Shown piece by piece: positions 44,018 through 53,328 of a stretch of DNA of 64,000 bases. The DNA is from Streptomyces liliifuscus (GTDB lineage Bacteria > Actinomycetota > Actinomycetes > Streptomycetales > Streptomycetaceae), in the NCBI RefSeq assembly GCF_016598615.1, contig NZ_CP066831.1:5208001-5272000 (forward strand), in the 5' to 3' direction. The notes under the pieces were generated by a model. It ran no database searches, was not told where the DNA came from, and worked only from the letters and a program-made list of their open reading frames with translations. The translations under genes were made by a program, and so were the position numbers. The stretch's first letter is position 1, and every line of letters begins with the position of its first letter.

Positions 44018-44058
44018 GGTTCTCCACGGGCTCGGTTCCGAAGGTTTTCCACAGGCTC
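44018..44058. repeat. two 16-bp repeats in the purC upstream region
   Basis: GGTTCTCCACGGGCTC (44018) and GGTTTTCCACAGGCTC (44043), period 25 bp. A third partial unit CGGGCTC follows. TTTTCCACA differs from a DnaA box by one base. Confidence 0.55.
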
Positions 44059-44065
44059 AACGGGC

Positions 44066-45604
44066 TCAGTCGCGTTTGCAGATGCGGTCCAGGAGGTTGG
44101 CCGTGGCGCGCTGGACGCGGGTGTCGATGTGGCCCGGGCGGTCCAGGGCCGGGGACCAGGCGAAGGTGCCGGCCGCGAAGACGAGGGCGCCGGAGGGGGC
44201 ACGGTAGAGGGACGTCTCCTGGTGGCGGATGGCTCCCTCGGTGTCCCGGTACGGGGAGTGGGAGAGGAGGATGCGGCCCTGGTGCTCGGGGAGCGTGATG
44301 CGCGGGAAGTAGCGGTCCGCCTCGCCCGCGACCATGCCCTCCAGTTCGTCGCCCTCGTGGGCGCCGGTCGCCTCCCACAGCCAGTGGTCGGCGTTGCGGA
44401 CGACCAGGGGGTGCGCCTCGGGGACCCGGCCCGCGTACTGGACGCCCAGGAGTTCCTGCTCGGGGCGGTCGACCTCACGCCACAGTGCGGGTTTGCCCGG
44501 GCCGCGACGTTTTCGGCAGGTGAGCAGGCGGTCGGGGACGCCGGACGGGGACGGGCCCAGCTCCGCCTGCCAGTACATGGTGTTGGCCGAGAGGAAGACG
44601 AGGGACGTGCCGTGCTCGCGGGCGACCTCAACGGTGCGGCGCATGGTCGTCGACCAGTACTCGTCGTGGCCCGGGAAGACCAGGCCGCGGTAGCGGGTGG
44701 GGTCGACGCGGCCGGCGTGCAGGTCGCGGGCGTCGGCGTACGCGAGGTCGTAGCCGTAGCGCTCGGCCCAGCGGATGAAGTCGTAGGCGTGGCCGACGTG
44801 GAGGGGGAGGCCCGCGCCCGCGTACGGGCGGTCGAACGACACCGTCGTGGCGGCCTCGGCCTCACCGAGCAGCCGGCCGTGCTCGTCCCACGCGTGGTAG
44901 AGGCTCGCGCCCGTGCGGCCGTCCTCCGGATAGAGGTTGTACGCCTGCCAGGTGATGTCCGGGAGGAGGAGCAGCAGGTCGGCGGGGTGGTTGTCGCGGA
45001 CCGTGAACGGGATGTGCGAGCGGTAGCCGTCGTCGGTGGTCAGCACGGCCACGTACGCGCCGATGCTCCAGTACGTCGGGATCTGCAGCCGCCAGGAGAG
45101 CCACCAGTGGTGGCAGGAGACCGTGCGGTCCGCGGTGAGCGGGGGCGGCTGGACGATGCCGGGGAGGCGGGGGCTGGTGGTGATCTTGCTGGCGCCGTCG
45201 CCGCCGTAGTGGCCGATGCGGTAGATGTCGACGCTGAACTGCTGCGGCGGGTCGACCGTGATGTGGAAGTCGATGGCCTCGCCGGGGGCGGCCGCGCCGG
45301 TGGAGGCGAAGCCCTTGATCTGCCGGTGGACGTCGTCCGCCGTGCGGGGGCCTCCGGCGGTCTGGCGGGGGGTGGGGACGCGTGCGCCGGTGGTTCCGTG
45401 GTGGCTGCGGTTGCGGCTGCCGTCTCCGGGGGATGCCGCGCCGGGGGGTGGGGCCTGGTCCACGTACCACGGGACGACGTGGCCCGTGTCGTCGAAGTAG
45501 TGCTCACTGCCGCGCAGCCAGGGGACGGGGCCCTGTCCGAAGGGGTCCGTGACGGCATGCGCCAGCGCTCCCGACTCCCACCGGCGAATCTGCTCCGACC
45601 CCAT
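44066..45604 (-). CDS. N,N-dimethylformamidase beta-subunit-like protein
   Basis: A 512-residue soluble protein resembling the large subunit of N,N-dimethylformamidase. It has a beta-sandwich start (about 95-200: GEAIDFHITVDPPQQFSVDIYRIGHYGG), then a glutamine amidotransferase-like core with YLPDITWQAYNLYPEDG-type sequence, RGLVFPGHDEYWSTTMR, LVFLSANTMYWQ and a C-terminal region ending in a short helix. No catalytic proof; the real substrate may be another amide. The ATG at 45604 has GAGGGAA 6 bases before it. It lies upstream of purC on the same strand but 128 bp away, with its own promoter expected in 45605-45750. Confidence 0.8.
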   Translation of the reverse strand: MGSEQIRRWESGALAHAVTDPFGQGPVPWLRGSEHYFDDTGHVVPWYVDQAPPPGAASPGDGSRNRSHHGTTGARVPTPRQTAGGPRTADDVHRQIKGFASTGAAAPGEAIDFHITVDPPQQFSVDIYRIGHYGGDGASKITTSPRLPGIVQPPPLTADRTVSCHHWWLSWRLQIPTYWSIGAYVAVLTTDDGYRSHIPFTVRDNHPADLLLLLPDITWQAYNLYPEDGRTGASLYHAWDEHGRLLGEAEAATTVSFDRPYAGAGLPLHVGHAYDFIRWAERYGYDLAYADARDLHAGRVDPTRYRGLVFPGHDEYWSTTMRRTVEVAREHGTSLVFLSANTMYWQAELGPSPSGVPDRLLTCRKRRGPGKPALWREVDRPEQELLGVQYAGRVPEAHPLVVRNADHWLWEATGAHEGDELEGMVAGEADRYFPRITLPEHQGRILLSHSPYRDTEGAIRHQETSLYRAPSGALVFAAGTFAWSPALDRPGHIDTRVQRATANLLDRICKRD

Positions 45605-45824
45605 ACCGCGTTCCCTCCCTCGTGCCCCCGTCAGCCCCTGCCGGCCTTTGCAGGCCCTTGCCTTGTCAATGAGCGGTCCCAGCACATCACATTACGCATG
45701 CGCGCCGTCACCGTTCGTCGCGAATTGCCTCCGGCGGTTGGGCGGGGGCAGGGGGAGTGGGGTGCGGGTGGGTGGTGATGTGCGGGTGAGTGGGCGTATG
45801 GGTGGATGCGGGATGTGCGGGTCC

Positions 45825-45870
45825 GGTGGGGGCTGGTCGCGCAGTTCCCCGCGCCCCTGGAAGACGGGGC
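45825..45870 (+). repeat. dispersed intergenic repeat A, copy 6
   Basis: GGGGCTGGTCGCGCAGTTCC followed by CCGCGCCCCTGGAAGACGGG. Confidence 0.85.
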
Positions 45871-45899
45871 TGCGCCCCGCTTCCGGGTCGCGCGTCTCA

Positions 45900-45962
45900 C
45901 CCCGTCCGGCGTTTGAGGACGAGCGCGTCAGCGCGATACGGGGGTTCGGGGGCGGAGCCCCT
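45900..45962. repeat. dispersed intergenic repeat B
   Basis: CCCCGTCCGGCGTTTGAGGA followed by CGAG and, after a short variable part, GGGGGTTCGGGGGCGGAGCC. This pattern is one I recognise as frequent between Streptomyces genes. Confidence 0.75.
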
Positions 45963-46014
45963 GAGTAAGGGACGGGAATGGGTAGGGGCGGCGGGGGCGG
46001 AGAAGGGTCTGGGG

Positions 46015-47829
46015 TCAGACCAGGCGGACCGGTTTTTCGGGGCGTATGCCCAGGTGGAGGAGCCAGGTGCGGAGGGGGGTGGGGTCGCCCTCCTCGATGA
46101 GGCTCAGGACTCGGGGTCCGAGGTCCACGGAGCGTTCGCCGTTGATGAGGAGCGACGGGCCGTCGAGCCAGTCGAGCCCCGGAGCGGCCCCGGCCGTGTC
46201 CATCGCCGCGCAGCAGACCATCGCCGTGACATGGTCGGCCAGCAACTCCCGCCCGGTCCGGGGCGGTTGCAGCGGGAAGAGCGGCAGCGAACCGTCGTCC
46301 CAGAGGGGCATGTCGGGACCGACCTGCCCGGCGGCCCCGGAGGGAGCCGCGGCCGACACCGCGGCCTCCTCCCGCGCCACCTCCGCACTCAGCCCCGCCG
46401 CCAGCGCCGAACTCCGCTCGTTCTCCGGCCCGCCGTCCTCTTCCTCGTACGCCTCTTCCTCGTACGCCGCGGCCGCACGCCTCTCCACGGCCGCCGGATC
46501 CCCCGGCTCCCCGTCGCTGAGGTGGTCCATCACCCGGGCCAGGGTCGGCCCCTCCGGATCCGAGGCCCCGGCACCCGTCCCGGCCCCGGAAGACCGGCTC
46601 ACGCCTAGCGCGTCCAGCACCCGGTGCAGCCGCGCCGCGTCCGTACGCCACTTCCGGTCCACGACCTCGTCCGGATACTCGTCCCAGTCGACCGGCGCCC
46701 AGTCGGGCCCGGTCTCGGCCGGTCCGCCGTGGAAGAGGCGCGCGGCCAGCAGTGACGCCGCCTCGTCGATCGCGCCGGGCTCCTCCAGCAGGTCGCAGGC
46801 GGGCCGCTCGCCGAGCCGGGAGGCGAACCCCTCGGCAAGGCGGTCGCGCCGCGAGAGTTCGGTGAGGGCCGCGACCACGCCCGCGTCGAGCCGGGACGGC
46901 CAGCGCCCCATCCGCCAGGCGGGCAGCGCGACCCGGGTCAGCAGCCGGTCCCAGCCCGCGTACGCGAGCCCCACCTGCTCCTGGGCGACGATCCGCAGAC
47001 CGTAGTCCACAGCCTGTGCACGCTCCGCCGCCGCGGCGGCGACCCCCCGCTCCATCTCGGCGGCATGCCCGCGACAACTGCGCAGCAGAAGCCGTGCCAC
47101 CCAGCCGACCCCGCCGAGCACCGTCCGGGACAGGGGTCCGCGGGGCTCCGAGGTCACGGCCACCGCCGCGTCGAGACCTCGGACGAAACGCCGGGCCGCG
47201 GCTATGTCGGGGTGCGCCGACGGTCCCGTACCGGCGACGACCGGCGCGAGGACGGCGCGCAGTTCGCCCACCCGCATCCACCACAGGAAGGGCGAGCCGA
47301 TGACGAGGACGGGCGCGGCCGGCGTACGACGGTGGGCCGACGGGAGGACCCGGACGCCCGGTACGCCCTCGATCTCGTCGCGGGACTCCGGCCTGGGCGG
47401 GCCGTGGGCCGGGTGGGTGCGGTCCTCCAGCCAGCTGTCGCAGTCCGGGGTGAGCGCTATCGCGGAGGGCGCGGGCACTTCGAGGCGGTCGGCCAGGTCG
47501 CGCACCATGCGGTAGAGATCGGGCGCCGACTCCTCGGCGATCGTGACCGTGGGACTCACGGCGGGCCGGGACCGGACCACGACCAGCGCGATGCCCACCG
47601 CGGCGAGGAGAACGAACAGGGCGAACCCCGACACGATCCAGCGCGTGACGGCCCAGCCAGGCCCGTCGATGTGGCCCGTCGACCCGCCGACGAGCAGCAC
47701 GACGGCGACGGCCGCGGGCAGCAGGGCGACGGCCAGCGCCCTGCTGCGGACCCGCAGCACGGCGAGAGCCCGTGAGCGCGCGGCCTGCGCGCCCACCTCC
47801 ACACCCATACCGGACACGACCGGTGTCAC
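46015..47829 (-). CDS. degenerate M48-like membrane protein (pseudoprotease)
   Basis: A 604-residue protein conserved in form with HtpX/M48 peptidases but without their zinc site. Two membrane segments (31-49 and 63-86) are followed by SAPDLYRMVRDLADRLEVPAP and SAIALTPDCDSW, then VLVIGSPFLWWMRVGELRAV. At the place where M48 enzymes have HELGH, it reads LAPVVAGTGPSAHPD (about 193-207). The rest is a long region with acidic low-complexity stretches (EEEAYEEEDGG) and a conserved C-terminus (LLADHVTAMVCCAAMDTAG). A structural or scaffolding role is likely. The start is GTG 47829, its ribosome binding site overlapping the stop of a tiny upstream ORF; ATG 47808 is an alternative. Confidence 0.75.
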   Translation of the reverse strand: MTPVVSGMGVEVGAQAARSRALAVLRVRSRALAVALLPAAVAVVLLVGGSTGHIDGPGWAVTRWIVSGFALFVLLAAVGIALVVVRSRPAVSPTVTIAEESAPDLYRMVRDLADRLEVPAPSAIALTPDCDSWLEDRTHPAHGPPRPESRDEIEGVPGVRVLPSAHRRTPAAPVLVIGSPFLWWMRVGELRAVLAPVVAGTGPSAHPDIAAARRFVRGLDAAVAVTSEPRGPLSRTVLGGVGWVARLLLRSCRGHAAEMERGVAAAAAERAQAVDYGLRIVAQEQVGLAYAGWDRLLTRVALPAWRMGRWPSRLDAGVVAALTELSRRDRLAEGFASRLGERPACDLLEEPGAIDEAASLLAARLFHGGPAETGPDWAPVDWDEYPDEVVDRKWRTDAARLHRVLDALGVSRSSGAGTGAGASDPEGPTLARVMDHLSDGEPGDPAAVERRAAAAYEEEAYEEEDGGPENERSSALAAGLSAEVAREEAAVSAAAPSGAAGQVGPDMPLWDDGSLPLFPLQPPRTGRELLADHVTAMVCCAAMDTAGAAPGLDWLDGPSLLINGERSVDLGPRVLSLIEEGDPTPLRTWLLHLGIRPEKPVRLV

Positions 47830-47832
47830 CCC

Positions 47833-47895
47833 CTACTGCCCGCCCGGCGCGTGCATACCCAGCCACTGCCGGCGGACGTCCATGGCGTTGCTCAC
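47833..47895 (-). CDS. possible 20-residue (or 16-residue) leader ORF
   Basis: GTG 47895 or ATG 47883 to TAG 47833: the longer form reads VSNAMDVRRQWLGMHAPGGQ. GGGGGAG lies about 10 bases before the ATG. The stop is 3 bp before the GTG start of the pseudo-M48 gene, whose ribosome binding site overlaps the stop region, as in translational coupling. No family is recognised. Confidence 0.4.
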   Translation of the reverse strand: MSNAMDVRRQWLGMHAPGGQ

Positions 47896-48050
47896 TCCCC
47901 CACTGTGGCACCCACGACCGACATCGCAATGCCGGTGGGCCAAGTGCCGGAACGCTTGCGCCGCACCCTAGTTGGGGCCCCGGCCCTCGTCAGCCGGATG
48001 GGGGATCGGTCACTCGATGGAATGGCTTTGGGCAGAGGTGGCTGACGAAC

Positions 48051-48082
48051 GGGCCCCGGATCCTGTGCTGGATCCGGGGCCC
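48051..48082 (-). terminator. purD terminator
   Basis: A perfect 13-bp stem GGGCCCCGGATCC, loop TGTGCT, about 50 bp past the purD stop. Confidence 0.85.
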
Positions 48083-48133
48083 GGGGTGATTCTTCGATGT
48101 GTGTTGAAGCAGGTGAAGGTGCGTAACCGTCGG

Positions 48134-49393
<1,260 letters not shown>

Positions 49394-49439
49394 GGGGGTC
49401 AGACTAGCCGTCGTGTTTCGGGGGCGGGTCGGCGTGGGC

Positions 49440-49622
49440 ACGCCACCGCTCACTCCTGCTTGTCGCTGCTCGTCACTACTACTGGTCGCCGCTCGCTACT
49501 ACTGCTGGTTGCCGCTCGACTTGCAGCCCGCTGGTACGACTGGTTGCGGCTCGTCGCTGCCGCTCATTGCTGCTCGTCACTGCCGCTCGTTGCTACTCGT
49601 TGCGGCCACTCGTTGCGGCTCG
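49440..49622. repeat. degenerate short repeats between purD and dnaX
   Basis: About a dozen variants of GCTCGTCACTGCC / GCTCGTTGCTACT (12-15 bp units) fill the gap and run up to the dnaX stop codon. There is no gene. Confidence 0.75.
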
Positions 49623-52010
49623 TCACTGCTCGTTCGAGAACTCCTCCACGACCGTCGCTCCCAGCTCTCTCACGATCAGTTCGTGGCCCGAGAGGGCGGA
49701 CTCGTCGAGGTCCGGATCGTCGTCCTCCGGGATGTCGTCCTCGGGGGAGATGGGGGGCGGCTCCGGCGCGGAGGGGCGGGGAGCGGGCGCGGGACCGGGT
49801 GCGGGCGCCGACTGGGACTGGGGTGCCGAGGAGGCGGGCCGGGGAGCCGGAGCCGACGACTGCTGCTGCTGCTGCGGGGCGGGTCGGGGCGCCGCCGGAG
49901 CCGGGGCGCCGCCTGCTCCGTAACCCCCGCCGTAACCGGACCCGGGGCCGGGCGCGGGCGGCGGGGCCGAACCGCCGGACGGGTCGACGACCGCCTCGAC
50001 CTTCCAGTGCACGTTGAACAGCTCGGTCAGCGCCTGCTTCAGCACCTCTTCGCTGCCGCTGCTCGCGAAGTTGTCCCGAGCGCCCGCGTTGACGAAACCG
50101 ATCTGGAGAGTCGTGCCGTCGAAGCCGGTCACCTGCGCGTTCTGGCTGAGCAGGATCCAGGTGAAGCGGCGGCGGTTCTTCACCGCCTCCAGGATGTTCG
50201 GCCACAGCATGCGGGGGTCGGGGCCACCGCTGGGTGGAGCGGAGGCGTACGCGGCCGGGGGGGCGGGGGCTTGAGCCTGGGGCTGGGATTGGGATTGGGG
50301 CTGGGGCTGGGCGGCCTGGGCCGCAGTTGGGCCGGGTGCGGCGGCCGGTGGCTGTCCCCCACCCGCGGGGGCGGCGGTCGGCCATCCGCCGGGTCGTCGG
50401 CCGCTGCCCGCGGCGGTGGCGGCGGGCCAGGCACCGGGGGCGGCGCCGGCCGCGGGTGCAGAGGGGGGAGCCTGGGCAGGGGGCTGTTCCGAAGCGGGGG
50501 CGGCCCCCGGGGAGGCTTGGGCCGAGGTGGGGCCCTGAGCCGGAGCGGGAGTTTGGGCTGGTGCGGGGGCTTGGGGCGCCCCGGGACCCGTAACTCCACC
50601 AGGACCCGTTTCTCCACCGGGGCCCCCCGCCCCCCGTACCGCAGCGCGAGCCGCGGCGGGCCCGCCACCGGGCGGGACGGAGGGACCGGAAGGAGCAGGG
50701 GAAGCGGAAGGGGCCATGCCGCCCCCCTGCGCACCGGTTGGCATACCGGGGGGCATCCCCGCCGGGGCCCCGGTCGGCATACCGGCATGGGCGTCGGGCC
50801 CGGGCACGTACCCCATGGCGGGTGTTCCGGCCGCGGCCGCCCCCGTGAAGTTCACCCCGCGCTCGATGCGGTCGAGCCGGGCCATGAGGGACCGCTCGTC
50901 GCCGTACGCGGCGGGCAGGAGCACGCGCGCGCAGATCAGTTCGAGCTGCAGGCGGGGCGAGGTGGCCCCGCGCATCTCCGTCAGCCCTTCGTTGACGAGA
51001 TCGGCGGCGCGGCTGAGCTCGGCGGCGCCGAACACTGAAGCCTGGGCCGTCATCCGCTCCACTACATCGGTGGGAGCGTCGATGAGCCCCTTCTCCCCGG
51101 CATCGGGCACGGCCGCGAGGATGACGAGATCCCGCAACCGCTCCAGCAGGTCGGCGACGAACCGCCGAGGATCGTTTCCGCCCTCGATGATCCGGTCGAC
51201 GACCTCGAAGGCGGCGGCGCCGTCCCCCGCGGCGAAGGCCTCGACCACGGAGTCGAGCAGCGACCCGTCCGTATAACCGAGCAGTGAGGTGGCCATGGCA
51301 TACGTCACACCGTCGTCGCCCGCCCCGGCCAGCAGCTGGTCCATGACGGACATGGAGTCACGCACGGAACCGGCGCCGGCACGCACGACCAGCGGAAGCA
51401 CGCCGTCCTCGACGGGACTGCCCTCGCGTCCGCACACCTCGCTCAGGTACTCCCGCAGTGTTCCGGGCGGCACGAGCCGGAACGGATAGTGGTGCGTACG
51501 CGACCGGATGGTCCCGATGACCTTCTCGGGCTCGGTGGTGGCGAAGATGAACTTGAGGTGCTCCGGCGGCTCCTCGACGACCTTCAGCAGCGCGTTGAAC
51601 CCGGCCGACGTGACCATGTGGGCCTCGTCGATGATGTAGATCTTGTACCGGCTGCTGGCGGGCCCGAAGAATGCCTTCTCGCGCAGGTCACGGGCATCGT
51701 CCACGCCACCGTGCGAGGCGGCGTCGATCTCGATGACGTCGATGGAACCCGGCCCGTTCCTCGCGAGGTCCCGGCAGGACTGGCACTCACCGCAGGGCGT
51801 GGGTGTGGGCCCCTGCTCGCAGTTCAGACACCGCGCCAGGATCCGCGCACTGGTCGTCTTCCCGCACCCGCGCGGCCCGCTGAACAGGTACGCGTGATTG
51901 ACCCGGTTGTTCCGCAGCGCCTGCTGCAACGGGTCGGTGACATGCTCCTGCCCGATGACCTCGGCGAACGACTCCGGGCGATAACGGCGGTACAGCGCGA
52001 GAGACGACAC
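49623..52010 (-). CDS. dnaX: DNA polymerase III subunits gamma and tau
   Basis: A 795-residue clamp-loader ATPase. The N-terminus is LALYRRYRPESFAEVIGQEH, Walker A GPRGCGKT (45-52), a zinc module with C64, C73, C76 and C79, and Walker B IIDEAHMV. Domain III continues to about 375. From about 385 to 590 there is a Pro/Ala/Gln/Gly-rich disordered linker, then a conserved C-terminal part (MLWPNILEAVKNRRRFTWILLSQNAQV) expected to contact the polymerase, a second low-complexity stretch and an acidic end. I start at GTG 52010; the longer frame would run towards the SRP RNA gene. No clear ribosomal frameshift signal was sought further. Confidence 0.95.
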   Translation of the reverse strand: MSSLALYRRYRPESFAEVIGQEHVTDPLQQALRNNRVNHAYLFSGPRGCGKTTSARILARCLNCEQGPTPTPCGECQSCRDLARNGPGSIDVIEIDAASHGGVDDARDLREKAFFGPASSRYKIYIIDEAHMVTSAGFNALLKVVEEPPEHLKFIFATTEPEKVIGTIRSRTHHYPFRLVPPGTLREYLSEVCGREGSPVEDGVLPLVVRAGAGSVRDSMSVMDQLLAGAGDDGVTYAMATSLLGYTDGSLLDSVVEAFAAGDGAAAFEVVDRIIEGGNDPRRFVADLLERLRDLVILAAVPDAGEKGLIDAPTDVVERMTAQASVFGAAELSRAADLVNEGLTEMRGATSPRLQLELICARVLLPAAYGDERSLMARLDRIERGVNFTGAAAAGTPAMGYVPGPDAHAGMPTGAPAGMPPGMPTGAQGGGMAPSASPAPSGPSVPPGGGPAAARAAVRGAGGPGGETGPGGVTGPGAPQAPAPAQTPAPAQGPTSAQASPGAAPASEQPPAQAPPSAPAAGAAPGAWPAATAAGSGRRPGGWPTAAPAGGGQPPAAAPGPTAAQAAQPQPQSQSQPQAQAPAPPAAYASAPPSGGPDPRMLWPNILEAVKNRRRFTWILLSQNAQVTGFDGTTLQIGFVNAGARDNFASSGSEEVLKQALTELFNVHWKVEAVVDPSGGSAPPPAPGPGSGYGGGYGAGGAPAPAAPRPAPQQQQQSSAPAPRPASSAPQSQSAPAPGPAPAPRPSAPEPPPISPEDDIPEDDDPDLDESALSGHELIVRELGATVVEEFSNEQ

Positions 52011-52146
52011 GCGTACGAGGTTATAGGCGCCCACTGACAACGAGGACCGCCCGCCGGACTTCACCGCTCCGCCCCACCGGCGCCGGGCCGCAACACCGGC
52101 TCCACCAGGGCCGCACCCTCGACTCGGGCGGCCCGCAAACGCAAGC

Positions 52147-52232
52147 GCCCCCCACGCACCCGCCAGAGCCAACCTACCCTTGCTGCCTTCCGGCCCTGGG
52201 GGAGTTCAGTCAGATAGCGCCACGTGAGGGGC
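52147..52232 (-). ncRNA. ffs: signal recognition particle RNA, small bacterial (4.5S) type
   Basis: About 86 nt. The tip CCGGAAGG with its GGAA loop, the flanking CAGGG...AGCAAGGG internal loop that binds Ffh, and a 10-bp closing stem GCCCCTCACG/CGTGGGGGGC can all be read on the minus strand. Position directly upstream of dnaX is usual for actinobacteria. The exact ends are estimates from the stem. Confidence 0.92.
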
Positions 52233-52307
52233 TGCGCACACAGTACCCGATCTGAGCGGGGGGAACGAGTTCGCGAGCACTCCTCAACGTCTTGTATTGT
52301 TTGCCGC

Positions 52308-52395
52308 GGAGGATTCGCCTAGTGGCCTAGGGCGCACGCTTGGAAAGCGTGTTGGGGGCAACCCCTCACGAGTTCGAATCTCGTATCCTCCGCCA
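52308..52395 (+). tRNA. tRNA-Ser (anticodon GGA), CCA encoded
   Basis: 88 nt with CCA. Long variable arm TTGGGGGCAACCCCTCA, anticodon loop TTGGAAA in ACGC/GCGT, T-loop TTCGAAT. Confidence 0.95.
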
Positions 52396-52412
52396 GTGCC
52401 TCACCGGGCACT

Positions 52413-52456
52413 AACGTCGAAGGGCCCCACCGCTTGCGGTGGGGCCCTTCGACGTT
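52413..52456 (+). terminator. terminator after tRNA-Ser
   Basis: A perfect 21-bp inverted repeat starting AACGTCGAAGGGCCCCACCG with a central TT. It ends only 21 bp before the next start codon, so the DsbA-like gene must have its promoter at or inside it, or be read through. Confidence 0.85.
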
Positions 52457-52477
52457 GTCGGTCTCTGGAGGGATCGG

Positions 52478-53104
52478 ATGAGCGAACAGCGGAGCGTGGA
52501 CTTCTGGTTCGATCCCGTCTGCCCCTACACGTGGATCAGTTCGCGGTGGATGGTGGAGGTCGCCAAGGTGCGGCCGGTGAGTGTCCGGTGGCGGGTGATG
52601 AGTCTGTCGGTGCTCAACGAGCATCGGGACGACAACCCCGAGGGCGAGTGGGGCGACTACATGTGGGCTCCGGTGCGCGTGTGTGCCGCCGTGGAGGAGC
52701 GGTTCGGTCAGCGGGCGCTCGGTGACCTCTTCACTGCGATGGGCACCCGATTTCATCTCCTGGGCGACTGGGGGAACCTCTCGGCGGCCCTTGCCGATGC
52801 CGGGCTGCCGGAGGGGATGGCCGAGGTCGCCGGGTCCACCGCGTACGACGAGGCGATCCGGTCCTCGCACGCTCAGGCCGTCGCCCTGGCCGGCGACGAC
52901 ATCGGCACCCCGGTGCTGTCGGTCGCCGGGCCCGGTGGCGAACAGGTCGGCTTCTTCGGGCCAGTCGTCTCCCCCGCGCCCACCGGAGAGACTGCCGGAC
53001 AGTTGTGGGACGGCTTTCTGCTGATGGCCACCGTTCCGGGCTTCTACGAGGTCAAGCGCACCCGTACCGAAGAGCCCCGGTTCGACATGGACATGGGCGA
53101 CTGA
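52478..53104 (+). CDS. DsbA family protein, mycothiol-dependent nitroreductase (Rv2466c)-like
   Basis: A 208-residue thioredoxin-fold protein. Compared with mycobacterial Rv2466c, which reads FDPLCPWCW at the active site, this protein has FDPVCPYTWISSRW: the first Cys (C15) is kept and the resolving Cys is Thr (T18). Other blocks match (VMSLSVLNEHRDD, IGTPVLSV, VGFFGPVVSPAP, KRTRTEEPRFD). A monothiol mechanism with mycothiol is plausible. The ATG at 52478 has GGAGGGATCGG before it. Role: detoxification or redox control, inferred. Confidence 0.85.
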   Translation: MSEQRSVDFWFDPVCPYTWISSRWMVEVAKVRPVSVRWRVMSLSVLNEHRDDNPEGEWGDYMWAPVRVCAAVEERFGQRALGDLFTAMGTRFHLLGDWGNLSAALADAGLPEGMAEVAGSTAYDEAIRSSHAQAVALAGDDIGTPVLSVAGPGGEQVGFFGPVVSPAPTGETAGQLWDGFLLMATVPGFYEVKRTRTEEPRFDMDMGD

Positions 53105-53328
53105 CACGACTCGTCCGGCAGACGGGGCAGTTGCCTGGAGGCCAGGGTGCGGGCTTGTCCCCCTGGCGAGCTACGCGGGAGTGACCACTGCGGGGTGACG
53201 ATCCTGGGCCGCCTGATCCGTAGCGTCTGAGTCGTCGCCGACGGACTCCGGCCGACCGGCTCGTTCCCAGCCCTTTGTCCTCTCCTCGTCTTCTCCCCGT
53301 CTTCCCCATGTCTTTTTTGGAGGTCCCC

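Larger units (their letters stand above)
45605..46014. other. 410-bp gene-free region with two dispersed repeat types
   Basis: No coding sequence. It holds the promoter of the dimethylformamidase-like gene, G-rich low-complexity DNA (45725-45830, GGTGGGTG-like), repeat A copy 6 and a repeat of a second family. Confidence 0.65.
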
